Below are positions 1 to 11,792 of a DNA stretch of 64,000 nt, one piece after another. Origin of the DNA: Knoxdaviesia capensis (taxonomy: Eukaryota; Ascomycota; Sordariomycetes; Microascales; Gondwanamycetaceae). Under the pieces are notes generated by a model. That model was not told the origin of the DNA, made no database searches, and saw only the letters and a program-made list of their open reading frames with translations. The stretch spans positions 2,449,593-2,513,592 of the forward strand of contig LNGK01000007.1 of assembly GCA_001510575.1 (NCBI GenBank), read 5' to 3'. Each line of letters begins with the position of its first letter. The stretch's first letter is position 1. The position numbers and the translations under genes are program-made.

Positions 1-592
1 CAGTGGCATCGTTCCAGTGCCATTTCCGTCGGCCGTGAACTTGATTGAATAAAGACCTTGTGGGCGTGGTAATTTGGGTTTCGTGTGCATGAATCCAAGT
101 CAATAATCTACATTAATGAAGCTGCCAGGTGTATCACGCGCTAACAGAGATACGTCCATCTACGTCAATATAACAACTTCCGGCAATGTATCTCTGTTAA
201 CCAGACACTCACCACACCAATGTTGTTGCCATGCCAACCAACGCGATATTCTCCTGAGCAAACATGCAAGTTCTCACCCAGTGACGCAAAATCTATGAAT
301 TTACTCCGTTCGTGATAATTTTTATTTTATTTTTTGGCACAATCAATTCTTGAAGCTATCAATTAATAGACCATCAATAAAGCTCGTGGCTATTTCTCTA
401 TTCCATTGTTTTTCCCTCTTCGTTTCTTCTTCTTCTTTTTTTCTTTTTCCACCATCACCTTTTGCTTCCATTCAGGTATACCCTACTTTTCCTCCCTCTT
501 CATCGTCTCACCAAGACTAACTTCTCTCGATACCTGCAAACGATTCTTTTTAGTGATTCCAATTTTATCATTGCTTTCAATCAGCCTTCATC
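1..592. other. Spacer and pyrimidine-rich leader of the first gene
   Basis: No gene is visible. The sequence is AT-rich up to about 400, then becomes strongly pyrimidine-rich (about 405-590). Such CT tracts usually mark the transcription start zone and 5' leader of fungal genes, so this is probably the promoter and leader of the gene starting at 593. Confidence 0.6.
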
Positions 593-1975
593 ATGTTGGC
601 CTCAACCGTTCGGGACCAGGAAAACCTGGCCTACAACAACCAGGTCACCACGAAGCAGCAGGGCACGGCTGGCCAGAAGGGCCAGAAGACTCTTGGCCTT
701 CAGTATCCGAAGACGCCCCTCAAGATTCCCCTTAAGGATGAGAATGCTATTGGTGCGAAGTCGATGATGGGCAAGGCTAAGGGCCTTCAGACCATCAATG
801 GCAAGCCTGCTCAGCTGGCCATGGCCACTCCTATGGGTAAGGAAAGAACAAGATCTGTGAATCAGCGGATGATGATGCTTATGCCGGCCCCACGTACATC
901 TGGGGCCCACGTACAGATCACACGTCCGCCGATTATGAATCACAGGCACAAATGAATCATGATCTGACAATTTCTCACAATCAAAACCCTTTGTTCTCTT
1001 TTAGGAACTGCCACTCGTGCTCCTCTCGGAAACAAGACCACCAATGCTAAGGCTAGAAATCTCCAACCTGCAACCACCGGTGTCAAGGAAATTGTTCGCG
1101 AACTCGAGAAGAACACCATCAAACCCAACAAATCAAAGGCCCCCAAGTCTATCATCACCAACACCCATCCCAAGATCGAAGTCCGCAGCGACCTCACCAC
1201 CACCCAGGATCTCGACATCGAATACGCGCCCCCTCGCGCTGCTCCCCTCGCCGACGAGCCCGATATCCAGCCTCCCTGCGACCTCAAGTTCGAGAAGGCC
1301 ACCACCGACAACCTCTTCCGCGGCTATTTCGAGCATTACTACGATCCGGTTGACATGATGGGAGTGCGTATCAAGGAACTGAAGTTTGAGAAGGACCTCC
1401 AGAAGGCCCTCAAGGCTGGAGAGGAGCGCATCCTGCGCGACATTGACAGCACCCATTGGGAGGTGGCTGACGTGCCTGAGGAGATGCAGAATCTGCGCAA
1501 GAAGCCCATGTCGTCGTCGGTCAATTTTGACAAGTACCCCGCTACTCTGAATAGCAAGACTGCTGCTCTCTCCCTCGGAGCCACCCCGGGTACTATCTAC
1601 TTTGACCCCCAGGGTACTGCCAAGCCTCGCGTGAAGCCGACTCCTTCGTGGCTCCAGCCTCGCGCCCTGCCGGCTTGCAAGGGCGACCCTATGAAGTCCG
1701 CCATCCCGGTTGCCGCCTCGCGCACCACCCTTGGTTACTCCAAGGGACGTTCCGCCTCGAACGTCATCCGTGGCTCGGCGGTCGGCCAGCCCCAGCGCAC
1801 CGTCTCGGCCAGCTCGGCCGTCCCTGGCCAGAGCCTGCAGACCGCCGTTCAGCGCCCCCAGTTCACTTCGATCTTCGATGTTGACGGCTCTGACGACGAG
1901 CAGGCTCTAGGCGGCGGCGCTGGTGCCATCCTCGACGACGAGGATGACGACTTTCAGCTAACCCCTATCAACTAG
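593..1975 (+). CDS. Conserved fungal nuclear-type protein, possible APC/C-regulated protein
   Basis: Two exons, 593-836 and 1005-1975, join in frame (donor gtaagg, acceptor tttag) to give 404 residues. The protein is basic, Pro/Lys-rich and mostly low complexity, without membrane segments. The N-terminus carries KTPLKIPLKDEN. The start of exon 2 encodes RAPLGNKTTN, which resembles a destruction box (RxxL with a nearby Asn, spacing one residue long). A central block GYFEHYYDPVDMMGV and a heptad-like Lys/Glu segment follow, then YSKGRSASN, and an acidic C-terminus (IFDVDGSDDEQ, DDEDDDFQ). I recall this overall layout from an unnamed family of filamentous ascomycetes. A securin-like or other APC/C substrate role is inference from the D-box-like motif only. 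The start ATG follows the pyrimidine-rich leader and no upstream in-frame ATG competes. Confidence 0.8.
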
Positions 1976-3315
1976 ACTTTTCGAGTTGATCATTACGAAA
2001 GAAAAACAAGTTCGACAAAATTACCTTTACACATTGTTCCCTTATTGCTGCTTCATCATGTCTTTTTTGCTTCTCCCATGGGGTTCAGGTGTTTTTTTAA
2101 TGTCTTTTCTCTATCTTCGTTGGTTCGGCGTTTCTATCTTGCTCATGAGGATTAGGGTTAGGAGTGGTGTACATGGCGTCCAGGAGGGTGCTAAAGTCGC
2201 AAAAAATGTTGCGTCTAATGGGTTGCATTTGTTTTTTTCCGATGCGTATTGTCTACACCCTGTTTTACTAGTGATCTGATTTTTCCCTAGGTCCAGTTGC
2301 TCAATAGAGAATGAAGTTACTTTAAATGCCATTGTCCATTCTTAAACACATGTGACTGTAGATTTGCCCCGTTGAAGTTAGGAAGCATCTATGAAGTGGT
2401 GATCTTGTTCTGGAATGCTCCGAGCAGTTCAGTGATAAGGAGAGCATGAATTATCAACCAATCAGCATCTGCATTTGGTGAATCTTTAAAGTGAGGTACT
2501 TGGCTGGAAAGTACCCTATGAAGAGTCTCCACACCACTACCCACTTGACAACTGGGTCACAGAGTACTAAGTCCACAAGTACCCCTTTCAGCCTGCGGCC
2601 CCAACCAATAAAAAAGCACACAAAATTCTCTGAATTAGGATTAGACGCAAAGTGTGGCTGGTGCGGAAATCCGAACAACCTCAGCCACTTGCTGACTTCA
2701 CTTTAGCTTGCTGCTCAAACAAACGTCGAAAAAACTCGCGACAGTATTTTTTTTTAATTAACAGTTCTTTCTTTTTTCTTCCTCTTTTTTTCTGCTTCCT
2801 CCTATGTCTTTACGCCGCGGGAGTCCCTTCTTCTTGTTCTTAATTTCTTCCTCTATCACGACTTTCTTTCTTGATCCTTAAGTGTTTTTCATCTGGGGAG
2901 TTATTTGAAGAGACCTCCTATTTTTTCCAGCCTCTGTTTTTTTTTCTGGAGTGTTTCTATTCGGTGCCTCCAAGGCGCGTGCCATTCATTTAACATTTTG
3001 GTGTTTTTTGCCCTGGTCTTTTCTTCTTCTTCTCCCTTGACGTCCCTAAGGACTTCATTTATTTGATGACAGGCCAAACAATTCCAAGAAGCTTATTCTA
3101 GGGAGGCGTGGGATCTCTTGGAAGCAAGCCTCTTGCTTTCCTTTTCCTCCCTTCCTCACCTAACCATCCATCTTTGCTCTGTGCTCTCCTTTCTGGACAT
3201 GGTCCTCCAAACCTCCATCATCGTATCCTCTATCACCACCGTCCTCACTGCGGTGGTAATGCAACTATAACCTAGTTGTAGTGTTCCTCTCCTCTCTCCT
3301 CTCCACCCCCTCATC
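1976..3315. other. Spacer between gene at 593 and set1
   Basis: No gene is supported. It holds the 3' region of the upstream gene, a telomere-repeat-like TTAGGGTT at 2152-2159, and a long T/C-rich tract (about 2740-3315) that fits the set1 promoter and leader. A short inverted repeat (CAACTA...TAGTTG) lies near 3258-3278. Confidence 0.55.
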
Positions 3316-6300
3316 ATGTCCCGTCCTCCTCCTGGAGCGTCCTTCGCCAAGTTCTTTCCTACCGCTCCGCGCGTGGCCAAGGTCCGGGCCACTGAACGGG
3401 AACGCGCGAGACTCAAAGCTGCCGACGCGGCTACAACCGAAACCTCATCGCCATCTCCTGCGAACACCGACGGAGACACTCCCGGAACTGGTGCTGACGG
3501 CGCTGCTGACGCGTTGCCCGTCGATCCGGCCTTCCCCTCCCGCTCCCCGCTACTCCATCCTCCGCCCTTAGCCGATGAGCATGAGTCAGCTGGCTCGACC
3601 GGTTTCGGTGACTCGCTTTCTTCCCACCGGCTCTCTGTCGCATCGGCGGCTACAGCCTCCTCTACACTCGCATCATCATCGAACCCACCATCGTCGCGCC
3701 CTGCGCTCGCTGCGCGCTCATCCGCATCGTCTCATCTGTCGGTATCATCCAACACTCCCCTAACATCCAACACAACCACATCTGCTTCGTGCGCAGACTC
3801 TCCCTCAATATATGGGCCACCGCCTGTCGACATGTCGAAACTGTCTGGCCCATATCCCGACTCCCGGGGCTCCGGCCTCGGAACATATGAGCCGGCGTCG
3901 TCGCCGCCGCCATTCAACGGCTCCTCCCACTCCTCATCCTCCTCATCACAACTCCCCTCCCATATCCTCAACCGCCCCCCTGCGCGAGACCCATCGAAGC
4001 CAATTCAAGGTCGAAGATGCATATACGATCCTGCCACCGATCGAGACTTTCCCAAGAAAGACGCGAGACCTCGATATAAGGATTTCGGATTGGTACGTAC
4101 CAGTGATATAACCTGATAATGTGAATATCGTGCGGCCTTGTCCCGTTTCTGTGTACTGCATGGAATACGGGATGGGGACTTCACGATGGGAGAGTAAATA
4201 TCGTATACAAATGGGGATACACATATCGAGAGGGGGCCGTCATCGAAAACAAAAGAAGATCTGAGTGCTAATATTTGATTTGAAAAACTTTCTTTTGATG
4301 ATAGGACGATGACGCGCCCCCTCTCGATCCCCGATTGGCAAAAGGTGGAAGACTGAACTATATCAATGTCGACTTCCACCTTCCCAAGGCTCGGCTTCGC
4401 CATGCCCCGTACAACCTAAGACCGTATCCGTTTGATCCCAAAACCTCCGTTGGCCCCGGCCCGCCGACACAGATTGTCGTGTCCGGCTTCAACCCTCTGG
4501 TGGCGTTTGCCAAGGTCACCGCCGTATTCGCATCGTTTGGCGAGATTGCCGAGAGCAGCAACAAGCTGCACCCCGAAGATGGCAGCTATCTCGGGTTTGC
4601 CACGTTTAGATACCGGGACGCTGGGTCACACCGAAATCGGTCTGGGATAGTGTCGGCCATTGATGCTGCGCGACGTGCTGTGCGTGCCATGAACGGCCAG
4701 AAGATCGAGGGCAACCGTGTACGCGTAGAGTTCGACCCGGATGGCCGCAAGAGTGGGCGAATGATTGAAGAAGTTGCGGCGAAAACCAACGAAAAGCAGG
4801 CTGCTGCTGTGGCCGCCGCTACCGGATATCCCGTCCCTCCGCCACCCCCTCCGGCTCCGGGACCCGCATCACGACAGCCTCCTTCCGGACCAAAGTCGTC
4901 CGTTGCTCCCGCCGCGCCCGCCTCGAACCATAAACTGTTTGGCCCTCCCCCCACAGCCCCTAAGGGCCCGGCTGCGAAGGCATGGGCGAACAACAACAAC
5001 GGCCCCAATCCGCCAGGTCCGAATGCAGCTGCTGCTTGGAGCGGCCCGCCCGTGCAGGTTAAGCATCCGTTGGTTGAGGCCAAGCCCGTCGAGCCGCAGC
5101 TTGCGAACACCCCGTTCATCTTCATCGCTCACGCCAACGTGCCGGTTATGGGTACTACCCTGCCGCACATGAAGAAGCGACTGCGGGCGTTCAACTTTGA
5201 ATCGATTCGACTCGACCCGACCGGCTACTTCATCGTGTTTGAGACCTCTTCCGACGGTCGATACGAAGCCGAGCGGTGCTTTCGCCTTGCACACAACTCG
5301 GAGCTGTTCACATACAAAATGGCGATGCGGCTGTCGCTTCCGCCCCAGGCCACCAAGTCAGGAGGCTCGGATCGGAAGAAAGGCTCGTCGTCGGCGGCGG
5401 CGGCGGCAGTAACGAATGGCACGGATCGCGCAGCAACGCCGCCCTCGGACCGGAAGCTGGAGGTTCGGCTGAAGGAAGAGCGCGAGCAGCGCAAGCGCGA
5501 AGACGAGGCCGATATCGAAGAGGAGAAACGCCAGCGCGCGAAGAACTTCGACCCCGTCCTCGAGGCCGTCGAGGCCATCCGACGCGAAATGACCGAGCAT
5601 CTGATCAAGCACATCCGCATGAAAGTGGGCACGCCCGCCGTCATCGACTTCCTCGACCCTGCGAAGCACGCCGCTAAGCGCCGCCGCCTCAACATCGAGA
5701 GCGTCGAGACGGCGGTGCCTACCCCCTCGATGCTGCTGTTCGACTACTCGGGCGACCAGAGCTCGCGTGCCGGCACGCCGAACTCTCGGGCCGACCCCAT
5801 AGAACGGCGGACCAACCGAGCCGAGGTGCTGTCGGCCCTGCCCCGGATCCGCAAGGTCAAGGGCAGTGCGCTGCAGCAGCACCAGCAGCGCAATGTGGGC
5901 TTCACGGATGCGTTCGGACGCAAGCGGTCGGCGGCGCGCCACGCCTTCCGGTCGCTGCACCACCAGCTCAAGGCCATGGATAGCGACAGTGGCGGCGAGT
6001 CGGACGACGACCTGGATGCGCCGATGTCGTCGCTGGCGCGGGACACCGAGGAGCCGGAGTCGCGGCCGCGGAGCCGCATGAGCACGGACGACGACGCGTC
6101 CAAGGACGACTTTGCGTCGTGGGGCCCGCGCGACGACGACTCGATGACCGAGGCTAGCTTTGCTATTGGCGACACGCCGCAGCTGGTGCCGGCGGCGCGG
6201 AAGCGCAAGACGGGAGATGTGTCGGTGGAGTCCTCGCTCAAGCGCCAGAAGCGCATGGGCGACAGCCCGGCCGACGTGGACAGCGTGCACACGCCGTCTG

Positions 6301-7823
6301 AAGACGTGGATTTGGGCGACGACACGGCGGCGGAGACTGCGTCGCGGGCCGAGACGCCGGTTCCTGGCGTGGCAGCCAAGGCGGCCAAGAAGAAGGGAAC
6401 CGCAGCGCCCAAGCCCAAGAAGAAGACGAAGAAGCAGCTGCTCCTGGAAGAACTGGAGGCTCGGAAGCGGGCCCAGCAGGAGGAAGAGACGCCTGCGCCG
6501 GAGGAGGCCTCGGTCGATACGGACGTCGAGGCCGCTTCGGCCACCAAGGCCACCGTCCTCAGCAAGAAAGAGGAGGAGCTGGCCGAGGCCGGCGCCAAGA
6601 TCCAAATCAAGATTCAAGATGTGGAGTCTATGCCGGACGAGCGGTTCTACTCGTCGCAGCCCGAGCCCGCCATGGTGCTGCCGGCCGACTTCGATCTCAG
6701 CGTGTCGGCGTTCCAGAAACTGGCGCTGAGCGCCCAGGACGCGCCCGACATGAAGCGCCTGGCGCGCAAGTTCAAGGTGGCGGACATGGGCGATCCGGAG
6801 CTGTGGCTCTGGCGCCGCAACCGCATCCTGGAGCTCAACGCGGGGCCGGGGCGCCTGCCGACGGCAGCCTCGTCGACCACCGCGGCCAAGGCGGCCAAGG
6901 CTAGCACGGCGCCGATTGCGGACCCGCGCGTGGCGAGCATCGACGGGTACTACGTGCCCAACAGCACGGGCAGCGCACGCACCGAGGGCGTGAAGAAGAT
7001 TCTCAACAGCGAGAAGTCCAAGTACCTCCCGCACCATATCAAGGTGCAGAAGGCGCGCGAGGAGCGGCAGGCGCGGATCGGGCGCGACGGCAAGGAGGCG
7101 GCGGCGGAGGCGGCGCGGGCGGCAGCGGAGAAGCTGGTGGCGAAGGGCAACTCCCGGGCGAACCGGGCGAACAACCGGCGGTTTGTGGCGGACCTGAACG
7201 ACCAGAAGAAGACGCTGGGGCAGGACTCGGACGTGTTCAAGTTCAACCAGCTGAAGAAGCGCAAGAAGCCGGTGCGGTTTGCGCGGTCGGCGATCCACAA
7301 CTGGGGCTTGTACGCCATGGAGGACATCCCCAAGGACGAGATGATCATCGAGTACGTCGGCGAGGAGGTGCGGCAGCAGATCGCGGAGATCCGCGAGAAG
7401 CGCTACCTGAAGAGCGGCATCGGCAGCAGCTACCTGTTCCGCATCGACGAGGACACGGTGATTGACGCCACCAAGAAGGGCGGCATTGCGCGGTTTATCA
7501 ACCACAGCTGCATGCCCAACTGCACCGCCAAGATCATCAAGGTCGAGGGGAGCAAGCGCATTGTTATCTATGCGCTGCACGATATTGCGCTGAGTGAGTT
7601 TTTGGTTACCCCCCCACCACCTATACCAACGTACACACACATATAAATACGTGCTCTCCACAAGGACGAACACACATGCTTCAGCCGGACTAACATTCAC
7701 TCTTTCTGCACCCATCCAGACGAGGAGTTGACCTACGACTACAAGTTCGAGCGCGAGATCGGCAGCGTCGACCGGATCCCGTGTCTCTGCGGAACCGCCG
7801 CATGCAAAGGATTCCTCAACTGA
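3316..7823 (+). CDS. set1: Set1 histone H3 lysine-4 methyltransferase (COMPASS catalytic subunit)
   Basis: Three exons (3316-4092, 4305-7593, 7720-7823) give 1389 residues. The last intron splits the SET domain, and joining it restores ALNEELTYDY. Domains in order: a Ser/Pro-rich N-terminus; an RRM at about 314-395 (TQIVVSGFNP, LGFATFRYRD); the Set1-associated RRM-like domain at about 527-605 (FIFIAHANVPVM, GYFIVFETS); an acidic/basic low-complexity middle; an N-SET region at about 1055-1190 (GDPELWLWRRNRILELN, KYLPHHIKVQKAREER); SET at about 1247-1370 (HNWGLYA, YVGEEV, RFINHSCMPNC, YDYKFE); and post-SET with three Cys (CLCGTAACKGFLN). The enzyme puts methyl groups on H3K4 in chromatin using S-adenosylmethionine. 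All SET signature residues are present, so it should be active. A long T-rich 3' region follows. Confidence 0.97.
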
Positions 7824-9458
7824 AAGACCGCCGCGCCAGAGAGCAAGAGGGTGCGTGCATGTGGCTGAGACAGACGGAGCAGAGGCTGGGGATATTCTTG
7901 TGTACAACATAATACTACTACTACTACTATTCGAAAGAAGACCAAAAAGGGGGGGGGTGGGGGGAGAGAAAGAGGAAACCAACAATCACGATACATCCAC
8001 GCATACCCCTCCCCACTCCCGTTTCTTTAAACCCTCAAGAGAGGGAAGGAGGGACCGACTTCTTTTTTTCTAAAAATACCAACCCGCTCTTTCCCTCCTT
8101 CCCCTCCTTCCCGGAGTCTAATGATAATTACAGGGGGTGTTTTATTTTTTCCTTCTACCTTGCTTCTTTTTTTGTTCTTTTTTTTTTATGGGGAGTTCTT
8201 TTTTCGGAGGTGGCTCTTCAACATTCCATGTTTGTTCTTTTCTCTCTTTTTAATTCCATGAGGATTCTTTTCTAGAGGAGTTTTCTGTTCTTGGGCTCTT
8301 GGTTCACTCATGTTCTTGGGGTGGAAGGTTGTTTTCTTATTTTTCACTTCTTCATTTTTTCTTTTTTCCATTTTTTTCATTTTTTCATTTCTTGTTGTTT
8401 CTTTTTTATTGTTGGTGCAGAAGGGCATTGATTCATGGGATCGAAGTCTCATGTATTTCTTCTTAAAGGGAGAGAGGATCTCTTCTTTGGCATCTGGGAA
8501 TGACTATATCTTCACTGTTCGTGGAGGGAAAGGGGGCTTTGCGGTTTTTTCTACGGCGTCAGGGGTCCGCTTAACCAGATCCGCACGCAACTCTTTTGGG
8601 AGGGGCGTTTTCGGTTTTCTTCAACTTCAACCCTGTGCTATATAGCTCGGCGGGGGACACCGGGTCTCGCGAGCGGAGGAAGAAAGGGGACGCAGATGCT
8701 TTTGTGGGTGGCATTTCATAGATAGGGGTGGACTCTTCCGGCGAGATGTTGGGCGAGATGCGTTGACGTCTCTGTGGTCTCGTTCATCCTACCTTTTTCA
8801 CACGGCTTCAGACATACTTTGATAGTCTGGACATGCTGTGGCATCAAAAACACATCCGATTGCCTCAACTCACTTTCTTAGACTCTGTGAATGGACGTGC
8901 CTATCAACAAGACGCACTTTGTTACTTATCAGCTCTGCAAGCGAGCCGAGTTCTGTCTATCAGAGATATACATTTCGCACCATGTATACACCATCCAACC
9001 CCCTCATGAAATTTCAAGGTCGTGTACAGAAAAAATCTTGCTGGGTTTGTAACAGTACCCTAGTCCTCCCAGGTATCCTCCGTACGGACAAACATAACGC
9101 TTCCACCGTGATTACCACCCTCCAAAGAACATCCACCCGAAAATAAAAACCAAAAAACCGGCCGGGCCCGTGTGAAGCAAATTCTGGACAAGCGACATGC
9201 AGAAGATATGAGAGGAGGCTGTTCCAAGAGAACCGCGAGCCGAGCAAGACGACGTCCAACCAAGATAGACCAAGTTGGGTAGAGACAGGAAGACAGTTGC
9301 TGAACAACTGAAGAAGCAAACTGAACAAGGGATACAATCAAGACACCGAGCATATAAAAGGAGAGAACCGCCACAGAACAATCCAAAAACACATAAACCG
9401 TCGGGGGACTTGCTGCTGAAGATGAAGTGAAGCGAAGCAAGGACAAGAACAGCACACC
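7824..9458. other. Convergent spacer, set1 3' region
   Basis: No gene is supported. The part to about 8440 is rich in T runs (for example 8330-8410), typical of a long fungal 3' UTR. 8450-9458 holds only short ORFs without a recognisable family. The next gene runs towards set1, so this is a convergent 3'-3' spacer. Confidence 0.55.
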
Positions 9459-10340
9459 TCAATCACCCTCCCGCTTGATCCACACCTTGGCCTCCTCACT
9501 CTCCGGATTCCGCGGGCCGAGCATCCAATCCTGCATCGCCAGCCACCCGCTCCAGATCTCCTCGGCGGTGCGGATACGGCCCTCCGACACACCCTGCAGC
9601 GGCTTGATGAACGGCACCATCTGCCCGTTGGCCATGTCGTAGTGCGCCTTGACCGCCAGCCACGTGTCGCTTTTGGCCGCGAACAGGAAGTTGCGTCGCT
9701 CGGTTTCGCGCAGCGGCCCGATGCCGTCCATCCAGTCGTCGCCAAAGAACCCGCTGAGCACCCCCGGGTAGTCGAAGCCGGTTACTACCAGCCGCCGGAT
9801 GTATGGGATCAGCGTGATGAACGGCGGCCCCGCTACTGCTGCTGCTGCGTTGGCCCCAGCTGCGGCGGCGGCTGCGGCAGCTGCAGCCGCGGGGTGGCCG
9901 GGTGGCAGTGTGCCGAGGGGGGGCGTGCCGGCCGGAGACTGCGAGCTTGTGCGGCCGCTGGCTACACTGCTGGCGATGGGCGGGGTTTGCTGGAACGGGA
10001 GTTGGATGTTGATGAAGGCCGCGAGGGCCTGGACGGCGAAGGTGTACTGTGCGTAGTCGACAAAGTATCGTGTGCAAGACTGGAACTTGGGATGCCACTC
10101 GAAAATGTCAAGGTCATGGCTGATGTCCTGTGGAAGAGAGTGTGAGTAGAGAAGTGACACTGGAGGTTAGTTGACTGTACTCGTCGTCGCAATCTAGATG
10201 TCATAGTCTCAACAGAAACATGCAACTATCCTCTCAGCTCTTCTTACCTGGCTGTTGCTGAACGGGTGTCTGGACCATTCTGAATATGACTGGCCCCGGC
10301 CATAAGTCTGCCTGGCCCCTTCGGGATATGAAAACGCCAT
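9459..10340 (-). CDS. Conserved fungal protein of unknown function
   Basis: Two exons on the minus strand, 10340-10248 and 10127-9459, join phase 0 (donor gtaaga, acceptor ccacag) to give 253 residues. Exon 1 encodes MAFSYPEGARQTYGRGQSY and ends HPFSNSQ; exon 2 continues DISHDLDIFEWHPKFQSC. The protein has two ordered parts, an N-terminal half (CTRYFVDYAQYTFAVQALAAFINIQLPFQ) and a C-terminal half (FITLIPYIRRLVVTGFDYPGVL, FFGDDWMDGIGPL, SGWLAMQDWMLGP). They are separated by a Ser/Pro linker and an alanine run of about 20 residues. No signal peptide or membrane segment is clear. An in-frame ATG 20 codons upstream (10400) is possible, but the start at 10340 gives the cleaner N-terminus. I recognise no function. 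About 12.5 kb without genes lies upstream, which may mean complex regulation. Confidence 0.82.
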
Positions 10341-11731
10341 GTTGGAGCAGGTCCCGTAGGTGAGATATTCAAGATTCGTGTTCTGTTTAATGTTGGGCAA
10401 CGCGAGCGGTCTCAGATGCAGGTAGCTTCCTGCTGTGTCCAGGACTCGAGGATGATATATATAGACGAAGAGGCGTGCTTAGATAAAAAGTGTATATGCG
10501 AGATTGCGAGGAGTAAGCCCGGGTTTTGATTTTGTGGACAGACTGTGGGCGTGGAGATGTCGTTCTGCAGATGCCGAAGGTGGACACGAAAGGAGAGCGG
10601 CGGCTGCGAGCATATATACAAGCCACCACACGATACTGCAACCAATCAATATTAGTAAATGAAGAATGGGAAAGGGGTGCACGCCTGGCTTGGTCTCTAC
10701 AGAAAGCAAAGACGAAGTCTCGGACCGGAATTAACTAGTGGTTGAGGCGAAACTGGAATTTCGGAAGCGATTGGTGGTCGAAGAAAGCAAGACGGCAGGG
10801 CGCCTAAGTGATGCCCTTTGGAGCGGGTATATATATGTCCCGAGATAAGATGTGTGTGTGTGTGTCCCAGATCCGACAGCTAAGAGGTGGGTGGTGCAGT
10901 CCTCCTCCGGCAGCGGGGAAACTTGACTTGGCTTTTCGAAGTGCGAGAGGGAAGGGTGACGGTTCTTGGGACCAGCTGGACAAACCGTGAGCATCCGCAG
11001 CTGGGAGAGCTATAAAGGGACAAGACAACAAGAAAGCACACACAGATGACCGATGCTGTAGATAGCTGAAACGGGGATGTGCGTCCCGAGAAGCCGTGTG
11101 ATTGAGCCTCGTGAATGTGTGTTGGCGGAAGCTTGTATCTCTGTAGGTAGGAGGAAAGATGGGAGGGGAAGGATGAGTATGGATACACAGCAGAGTTCAC
11201 GGAACGGCGAGAGAAGAAAGAGATAAAGAGGGAGAGAGAGAGCAAGAGGGAGAGAGAAGGATGGTACAACATGGAAGAAGAGGGTGAAAGGGGTGCAGAA
11301 CCACAGGGTGAGGTGGAGCACTAGAGTCTCTGCAGTGGCTGGCGGTGTGAGGTGTGGGTAAGGCTGAGGGTAACGTGCCTCTCGCATGCAATCCAGGCCT
11401 GCCTGCCTGTTGTCCCTATCTCCCTCTGCTCTCCCTCTCTCTCACTATCTGTCTTCATAGAACCTGGGCGCCAGCTAACCAACAGATTGGCGACCCGACT
11501 TCGGGAACTGTCTCTTTCCCACAGCCAGTGCCGAAGACACATACACACACACCTACTGGAAGCGTCGGATAAGGCCCACCCACGGGATGTTTTCACAAGG
11601 CAAGGCCTTCGGGGTGCTCTCACTCACTTACCAATATTTCCTGTTCGGGCTCACTGTCTGGCGATCTGTGTGGTTTGAACAAGGATGTTCGGTATCTCCG
11701 TCGGTGGTAGGATCCTCCAACTTTCTCTCCT

Positions 11732-11735
<4 letters not shown>

Positions 11736-11777
<42 letters not shown>

Positions 11778-11792
11778 TGTGTGTGTGTGTGT
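11736..11792. repeat. (GT)n microsatellite
   Basis: A GT dinucleotide run of about 57 bases with one interruption (AT for GT near 11771). It is a simple sequence repeat, likely to vary in length between strains. Confidence 0.95.

Noticed and set aside
5358..7985. Minus-strand 875-codon ORF opposite set1
   Set aside because: It is the antisense shadow of a GC-rich gene. The translation is a Leu/Arg/Val-rich string without domains and runs through a set1 intron.
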